This document shows, one piece after another, positions 58,203 through 64,000 of a DNA stretch of 64,000 nt. The first letter of the stretch is position 1. Every line of letters starts with the position of its first letter. The notes beneath the pieces are model-generated. The model saw nothing but the letters and a program-made list of their open reading frames with translations, did not search any database and was not told the DNA's origin. This DNA comes from Orientallactaga sibirica (Eukaryota > Chordata > Mammalia > Rodentia > Dipodidae): positions 9,634,001 to 9,698,000 of the forward strand of contig JAEOAD010000030.1 in the NCBI GenBank assembly GCA_036365145.1, written 5' to 3'. The translations under genes were made by a program, and so were the position numbers.

Positions 58203-58244
<42 letters not shown>
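57214..58244 (+). pseudogene. SPIC: Processed pseudogene (retrocopy) of the ETS factor SPIC
   Basis: SPIC is a PU.1-related ETS transcription factor of red-pulp macrophages. The intronless coding part runs 57373-57995 in two frames. Frame 1 carries the N-terminal '[15 protein letters not shown]' and the start of the ETS domain ('[12 protein letters not shown]', '[17 protein letters not shown]'). A single-base loss in an A-run at about 57690-57694 shifts the frame, and the ETS recognition-helix region continues in the other frame ('[14 protein letters not shown]', 'RKLTHQFS') to a stop at 57993. Some 35-40 codons between the acidic N-terminus and the ETS domain are missing, possibly a skipped exon. 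A poly-A run at 58212-58243 and short direct repeats aattaatc (57206-57213, 58245-58252) fit L1-mediated insertion. A SINE sits in the 3'UTR. Not translatable as a full ETS protein. Confidence 0.9.
58030..58200 (+). mobile_element. tRNA-derived SINE inside the SPIC retrocopy
   Basis: 'gggctggggggggtggctcagcagttaaagg' to 'cccattctctctc'; flanking 'agaaaaactcc' and 'agaaaaattct' are compatible with a diverged target duplication. If so, the downstream poly-A belongs to the retrocopy. Confidence 0.85.
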
Positions 58245-58245
<1 letters not shown>

Positions 58246-58354
58246 ATTAATCTACTATGAACTTGGTATAAATGCAAATAATTAAAATTCTGTCTTTGTT
58301 GCTTTCTTTTGCTATTCCCAAAACATTGAGTCCTTTCTGACCATTTTGTTTGTT

Positions 58355-58560
58355 GCTTTTCTGAAAATTGAACCTGGGGCCTCACATGCTGCATCCTCAG
58401 CCCTCTTATTATTTTTAGACAGGGTCTTGCCAAGTTGCTCAAGCTAGTCTTGAACTTGCTCTCCAGTTTAAGCAGGTCTTATGACCTTAAGAGACTCCTC
58501 CCTCAGCCCCCTCATATCTGGGATTAGGGACCTATGTCATCAGACCCAGCTCTTCCTGTT
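58355..58560 (-). mobile_element. Old B4/B1-like SINE
   Basis: 'attgaacctggggcctcacatgctgc', 'agacagggtcttgccaagttgctcaagctagtcttgaac', 'tatctgggattagggacc'. Confidence 0.7.
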
Positions 58561-58665
58561 TTCCTTACTGGGACAGCTCTGGGCCAACCAACCCAATTCC
58601 AAGATTTACTCAGTTCCTTATTTTCTAGAAGCTTCTTTCTGAATCTCATTAATTTCAGTTTATTT

Positions 58666-58887
58666 TTAAAAATTATTTATTTATTTATTTGAGAGCGACA
58701 GAGAGAGAAAGAGGCAGATAGGTAGAGAATGGGTGCGCCAGGGCCTCCAGCCACTGCAAACAAACTCCAGATGCATGTGCCACTTTGTGTATCTAGCTTA
58801 TGTGGGTCCTGGGGAATCGAGCCTTGAACCAGGGTCTTTTAGGCTTCACAGGCAAGCACTCAACTATTAATCCATCTCTCCAGCCCC
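58666..58887 (-). mobile_element. tRNA-derived SINE (short type)
   Basis: Target duplication tcagtttatt at 58656-58665 and 58888-58897. Confidence 0.95.
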
Positions 58888-59047
58888 TCAGTTTATTATT
58901 ATTATTTTTAAAAAAAAAACAGTGAGTTAATGTCACCACCACCCATTTTAGCTCTTCCTCATATACTTGTTATATTTTAGAAAAGACCTAATTGAAATTA
59001 TCTCAGGAATATTAACAAACTAGAGTAGATATTCTCCAATTTGTTTA

Positions 59048-59245
59048 AAAAAAGTATTTATTTGCAGGGAGAGAGAGAATGAGAATATGAGGATGGACAT
59101 GCCAGAGCTTGCTGCCACTGAAAATGAACTCCAGATACATGTTCCACTTTGTGAGTCTGGCTTTATGTGGGTGCTGGGGAATCGAATCCAGGAGAGCAGG
59201 CTTTGCAAACAAGCATCTTTAACCACTGAGCTATCTCCTCAGCCA
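59048..59245 (-). mobile_element. Old tRNA-derived SINE (short type)
   Basis: 'gccactgaaaatgaactccagatacatg', 'gtgctggggaatcgaatcc', 'accactgagctatctcctcagcc'. Confidence 0.88.
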
Positions 59246-59311
59246 TATTATCAAAATTTTTAAACTCCAGAAAACTAGATTATGCAACTCTTTAATAGCT
59301 GCTATTCATTT

Positions 59312-59535
59312 AAAAAATATTTTTTTATTTATTTAAGAGAGAAAGAGACAGAGAGAGGAAGAGAAGGAGAGAGAGAGAGAGAGAATGGGTACAGCAGGAC
59401 ATCCAGCCACTGCAAACGAACTCCAGACGCAGGTACCACCTTGTGCATCTGGCTTACGTGGGTCCTGAGGAATCGAACCTGGGTCTTTAAGCTTTGCAGC
59501 CAAATGCCTTAACCACTAAGCCATCTCTCCAGCCT
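59312..59535 (-). mobile_element. tRNA-derived SINE (short type)
   Basis: Target duplication gctgctattcattt at 59298-59311 and 59536-59549. Confidence 0.97.
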
Positions 59536-59549
59536 GCTGCTATTCATTT

Positions 59550-59940
59550 TTGACCTTTACCGTATCGTACTTTTTTTCTGAAATTCTTCTGTACATGAAG
59601 ATGAGGTTACCTTATGCATGATGCTCACACATTCATTTAAGGAATGTGTGGACCAAGTATTGCAGTTAGCATTTCCTGTTCTGTGATGTCTGTGGTAATT
59701 GACACTGGCTTCTAAGAATACTTGGCTAATTTAACATTGGCTGCTAAGAATACTTTGCTATTTTCTTACCAAATTTAGTGTTTCCAGGGTACTAGTATGC
59801 CTCAAATTTTTCTCCCGAGGAAAAAAATGGTTCAGTGGTTCAGTAAGGTTTTAATAGTGATGAATGTATTTCTTAATGACCCTTCTAAATTTTGCTACAG
59901 TTCTTTTTCTATAAACAATACTTGCCTTCAAGAAGTCAAG
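59550..59940. other. Non-coding DNA, nothing recognised
   Basis: Contains a short local duplication ('ggct.ctaagaatact') at 59708-59724 and 59739-59754. Confidence 0.45.
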
Positions 59941-59942
59941 TC

Positions 59943-60062
59943 CAAGCTAGGAATGGTGGCACATGTCTATAATCCTAGAACTCCAGAGGGCTGGAGGCAG
60001 AAAGATCTTGAATTCAAGCTTCTTGGGCCTCCAGGCTACATAGGGAAACTGTTTAGAAAAAT
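59943..60062 (+). mobile_element. Old B1-like SINE
   Basis: 'aagctaggaatggtggcacatgtctataatcctag', 'ccaggctacatagggaaac'. Confidence 0.75.
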
Positions 60063-60064
60063 CA

Positions 60065-60280
60065 AGGTGGGGCTGGGGAAGGTGGCTCAGTTGGTGAAAT
60101 GCTTTCCATATAAACATAAGGAACCTGAGTTCAGATACCCAGCATATATGTAACAGCCAGATAGGTGGTGTATTTGTAGTTTCAGTCCTGTGGAGGCAGA
60201 CAGAGGTTTGGTGGTCAGGTAGTCTAGTTGAATGCATAAGCTCTATGTTCAGTGAGAGACTGTCTAAAAAAAAAAAATGA
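60065..60280 (+). mobile_element. B3-like SINE
   Basis: 'ggggctggggaaggtggctcag...gaacctgagttcagatacccagc', B3 middle 'gtttcagtcctgtggaggcagacag', 'tcagtgagagactgtc' and an A tail. Confidence 0.85.
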
Positions 60281-62200
60281 GGAGGAAAGTGATTGAGAAA
60301 GACACCCAAAGTCATCTTCAATCTCTGCCCCCCCCACACACACCTGTACTCATATACATATGAACATGGTTACACACATGCATGCACACCCCAACATGCA
60401 ATAAGCCTACTAAAAACCCCAAGATTGTAGATGTAGTTCAAAACAAAATAAAACAAATGTAGTTCAGACCAAAGAGCCAGCATCTCTTCCTGATTTTCTG
60501 GAACTTTTATGCTTTGTACCTGATCTGTGTTTATAATACAACATATCAGAATGTTCCTCATGATAATTTAGCAGAACACTTAGAATTGCCAAATAAGATC
60601 ACTGTATGTGATGATGGTGAAACTGGTAAAGTTTGTTGAATTACACCTAAAAAGATGTTTCCCCAGTAGGCTTATAGCATGGATATTTTTTTTCCTTAGA
60701 AAATGTCAAATGTCCCTTTTTTGTAACCCTTTTTTTTGTAACCATATTAAAAAAAAAAAAAAAAAAACAAAGCACCAAGTTGAAGCTATGCATGGAAATA
60801 ACCTGGGAAAATGTAATACAAATGTTCCACAGACACAACTGTGGTGGGTTGCCACAACAGAGAAATAGCAACTGGGAAGTGGGCTTTGAGTTAATAAAAT
60901 GTTGTAGGCAGAAGAGACTTTGGTTTCTCTACAGGATTTTTTTTTCATTCCAGGCATATTGACCAAAGCAGACAGAAAGAATGTGAGAAAGCATTGTTGC
61001 AAGCTTCTGGCATAGAGGTATGTTCCTGAGTGATACATCTGGGCCTCCTTGGTTCAGCCATTCCATCTCAGGTCCTAGCTTCCCCATCTGTTGAAGGGCC
61101 ACAGGAGTATTATTTTCTTCACAGGAGAGAAGTGAGGCATGTACTAGCCTTGTTTTCAATTTCCTGTCAGGCTAACATGATAAAAGTATCACTGTGGAAT
61201 TCTCAATACTTCAGATGTTTCATATGGAGCATTTTGAAATTCTTAAGTTTTATATAATGAATGTTCAACAGTTGGTCAACTAGTGACTATTTGGTTTATG
61301 ATTTCTGGTCCAGAAGAGCCTGCATCAGTAGATACCTGCCCATCTGTGTGGTGAGATGTTGACATGCTCCCTATGGTTCTCACAAGTGAGCAGCCGGGAG
61401 CTGGGAGAAGTGGTGGTGGTGAAGTTTCTCCAAGACTGCAGTCTTAACACATGAGTTAGCAGCTTGGAGCACCAAGATCTCTCAGCATAATTATGAAGAT
61501 GTATCTTCACATCCAGTGTTCCTTTTCACTTACAGTTGATATTGATACATACTAAAGAAGAGCCTTGAATTACAGTGTGAGACATTAATTCATTCAGCAA
61601 CCCATATGTAGCTCTTGCTCCATCCCAGGTACTGCCGTGGAGATCAGGGTCCCTACCTCAAGAGCTTTCAGTTTATGGTGGAAGACAAGTGTAATTCTTA
61701 TGACCCAGTTATAGAGGCAGGGGAGGTGTGCACGAGGAGCCTCTGGGAGGTGCCTCATGGGTAAACCATGACCTTTTGGTGCCAGGGCTGCGGCGAGTGT
61801 GAAGGAAGCACAGAGCCGAGGATCTTCAGGACTTGAAATAACAGTGTTGCAGAGAGGAAACCTGTGTGGACTGAAGCAGAAGATTGCTAAATTTCATTCT
61901 AGTTCTTTCTCTAACAATTGTGTAACTCAGAGGCAAATGACTTTTTTTCTTGAACCTCAGCCATTTTATCAGAAAATAAAGAAAAAGATAAAGATGCCCA
62001 AAAACCTTGGCATAGTACTTGGCAACCAATTGACCAATGTTCTTTTATTCTCATTTGCTTCTTCGTACTGCTTTTTACATTGTTGTGAGAGACAAACCAT
62101 TTTATTAGAAAGAGTGCTGGAATCCACAGGTGTTTTGCTTTGGCTCTGCCACCAGCCTGCTGTGTAGTGCTAGGAGTGTGGAGCTCCTCACATCTCTCTG
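60281..62200. other. Putative intron 1, no gene recognised
   Basis: ORFs of 60-122 residues occur, the longest at 61799-62167, with lysine-rich and hydrophobic stretches but no domain, no splice framework and no family resemblance. Poly-A/T runs at about 60750-60767. A moderately GC-rich portion at 61700-61880 could be conserved non-coding DNA. Confidence 0.45.
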
Positions 62201-62214
62201 TGGACCTTACATGA

Positions 62215-62620
62215 AATACATGCGAGGAGATCTGGGCTGATGTGTTTTACTTGTTGGCTATTTATGAGTAATGCTTCTACAAACATTCATGTAAAAGTCT
62301 TTGTGTGGATATATTTCTTTTAGGTGTATAGCTAGAGGTTGGATTACAATTAAACAGAGTATTAATTGTTTGAAGAACTTCTGGACAGTGGCTATGTCAT
62401 TTTATAACTTTCGCCTTAGTGTATATGGATGCTGACTCCTCCACACCCTCGGCAACACTTGAGATTGTCCATCCTTTTTATTTTAACTGTCATAGTGGGT
62501 ATGAAGTGGCTTCTCACTACGGCTTTGATTTTAATTTTCCTCATGACTAATGATGTCAGGTATCTTTCATGCCCTAATTGCTATTTATATACATTTATAT
62601 ATAGTTTCTGGAGAAATGTT
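62215..62620 (-). mobile_element. Ancient L1 (L1M-type) 3' fragment
   Basis: Antisense phrases typical of old mammalian L1: 'acaaacattcatgtaaaagtctttgtg', 'gtgtatagctagaggttggatt', 'tcctccacaccctcggcaacac', 'gtcatagtgggtatgaagtgg', 'cctcatgactaatgatgtcagg'. Older than the rodent L1 pieces elsewhere in the window. Confidence 0.8.
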
Positions 62621-63008
62621 GAATCAAATCCATGCATTGGAGGGGAATCCAGGAAGCATAGCTTTTCATGTCTTAGACAGAAGCATCCTGAGGTTAGTGA
62701 GTAGCAATGATGTTTCTCAGAGTCACCAACTCTCATTCTTTGGAGGAGTCACTGGCTCTTGTGGCAGCCTCATGAACATGAAAAAGGAAAAATGACCTCA
62801 ACTTAATATTATTTATTTATTTATTTATTTGTTTTTCAACTTAATATTTTTGAGAATATTTTAGTTGATCCTCTGAAACCACAAAATTTCAATTGGAGAT
62901 GTTTAAATAGGTCTGGAATGTCTGTTTCTAATTGGACCTAGCAGGTTCAGGAATTTTTTGCATCAACTATCATTTCTGTCTTTCATGGCATCATTCTTAG
63001 GAAATAGG
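62621..63008. other. Non-coding DNA with (TTTA)n run
   Basis: (TTTA)n at about 62811-62833. Otherwise nothing recognised. Confidence 0.5.
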
Positions 63009-64000
63009 TTTTTTTTTTTTTTTTTTTTTTATTAGTTATGGACATACTCAGTATGTAAAGATCACATGTTGGTACTATCCTTACCCTCATTCCTGCCACC
63101 CCCATCGAAGAGACTCTCCTTATTGGGGATGCTGGTTATCCCCATGAGGATTGTGGGTCATGCATTGTGGGGCTAGCCATCAGTTATAGGGAAGAGGCAG
63201 TGTCTCTGTGCATAATGTCCCAACTTGTGGCTCTAACAGTCTTTCCGCCCCCTCTTCTGTGAATTTCTCTAAATCATGTTGGGTTCATTTTAGGACTATT
63301 CTGTGATGACATCTTGGGAACCTCTGTGTCTCTGGATCTCTGGTTTGGTAGGAGTTGAGTGTTCTCTGTGTCTATCTCCTTCAGCCTCATGCTGATAACA
63401 AGATGGCTGAGAAAGCAGCACTCTTGTCCCTTCTCAGATGAATGAATATTAAAGATGTGGTACATTTACACAATGGAGTTCTATTCTGTGGTAAAGAAAA
63501 ATGAAATTATGAAATTTTCTGGGAAATGGATGGATATGGAAAAGATTATACTAAGTGAGGTAACCCAGGCTCAGAAAACCAAATGTTGCATGTCCTCTCT
63601 CATATGTGGATCCTAGTTACAAATGTATAGACTTGTGTGTGAGCTGGAACCAAAAATTGGTAGCAGAGGCCAGTAAGCTAGAAAAGGCTATAAGGGAGGG
63701 AGGAGAGGGAAGGACTTAAGAGGATGGTATTGCATATATGTAAGTAGAACAACAGATTACAGGCAGGGGAAAGGCCTAAGTAAGACCAGGGGAAAAGAAT
63801 GTGTAGAAGAAGGGTGGGGTGAGGGTCAATCAAAATTCAATGTATTCTGAATAAGACTTATGTAAACCTACTTTTTTTGAATAATGGCACATCCAGAAGC
63901 TATAGATTGTTACTAGAAAATTTCCAGTGCCAGGGATGGATACCTTCCAGTGAGTGGTTGGCCAGGGAGGTCCCTGTTGCTTCCAAAACATTACAGGCTA
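63009..64000 (-). mobile_element. L1 3' end with inverted 5' part
   Basis: Poly-T 63009-63030 marks the 3' tail of a minus-strand L1; the 3'UTR block follows to about 63425. The sequence then flips: from 63430 onward it is the plus-strand sense of the region upstream in L1 ('aaagatgtggtacatttacacaatggagttctattc', 'gatggatatgg', 'cctctctcatatgtgg'), running to the window edge. A junction of opposite strands within one insertion is the mark of twin priming. The element continues outside the window. Confidence 0.8.

Noticed and set aside
61799..62167. 122-residue plus-strand ORF
   Set aside because: No domain, no resemblance to a family, no splice or promoter framework; length is within chance for this amount of DNA.
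1..64000. A new defence-type or operon-like gene system
   Set aside because: No clustered unknown coding genes exist here. The window is a single exon (twice), two pseudogenes and repeats.

Overview
This window is mammalian nuclear DNA, almost certainly from a rodent. Evidence: 7SL-derived B1 SINEs on both strands, tRNA-derived SINEs with (GA)n/(CT)n tails, B3- and B4-like SINEs, MaLR-type LTRs and many LINE-1 fragments. The particular B1 and tRNA-SINE consensus resembles jerboa-type (Dipodoidea) genomes; that species guess rests on memory of the repeats and is only moderately secure. There are no operons, CRISPR arrays or bacterial systems here.

The only functional protein-coding sequence I can support is the first coding exon of a storkhead-box gene, best matched to STOX2, on the + strand inside a CpG island. 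It occurs twice. A unit of about 4.57 kb (13415-17986) is repeated head to tail at 17987-22541. Each unit carries the CpG island, the complete exon-1 coding part (15431-15803 and 20005-20377, with no amino-acid difference) and a consensus splice donor. The units differ by small indels and scattered substitutions, so this is a recent tandem duplication or two haplotypes assembled in series. Everything downstream to 64000 would be the first intron of STOX2 if the annotation is right; everything upstream of about 14.8 kb is 5' flank.

Two processed pseudogenes lie in the putative intron. One is a broken RPS13 retrocopy at 32.2-32.7 kb. The other is a broken retrocopy of the ETS factor SPIC at 57.2-58.2 kb, with an internal deletion and a 1-nt frameshift.

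The rest is layered transposon sequence. All L1 elements lie on the - strand except the inverted 5' pieces of two of them. They are fragments or rearranged copies at 1-0.45 kb, 5.3-8.9 kb, 23.9-28.9 kb, 29.6-30.0 kb, 38.4-42.5 kb, 50.3-51.8 kb, 55.5-56.1 kb, 62.2-62.6 kb and 63.0-64.0 kb. Two keep 5'UTR promoter regions with degenerate tandem monomers. A solo class-II-like LTR with a 6-bp target duplication sits inside an L1 at 40.8-41.5 kb, and a class-I-like LTR is proposed at 2.05-2.47 kb. Over forty SINEs are mapped below, many with clear target-site duplications, including several places where two or more SINEs landed on the same short target.
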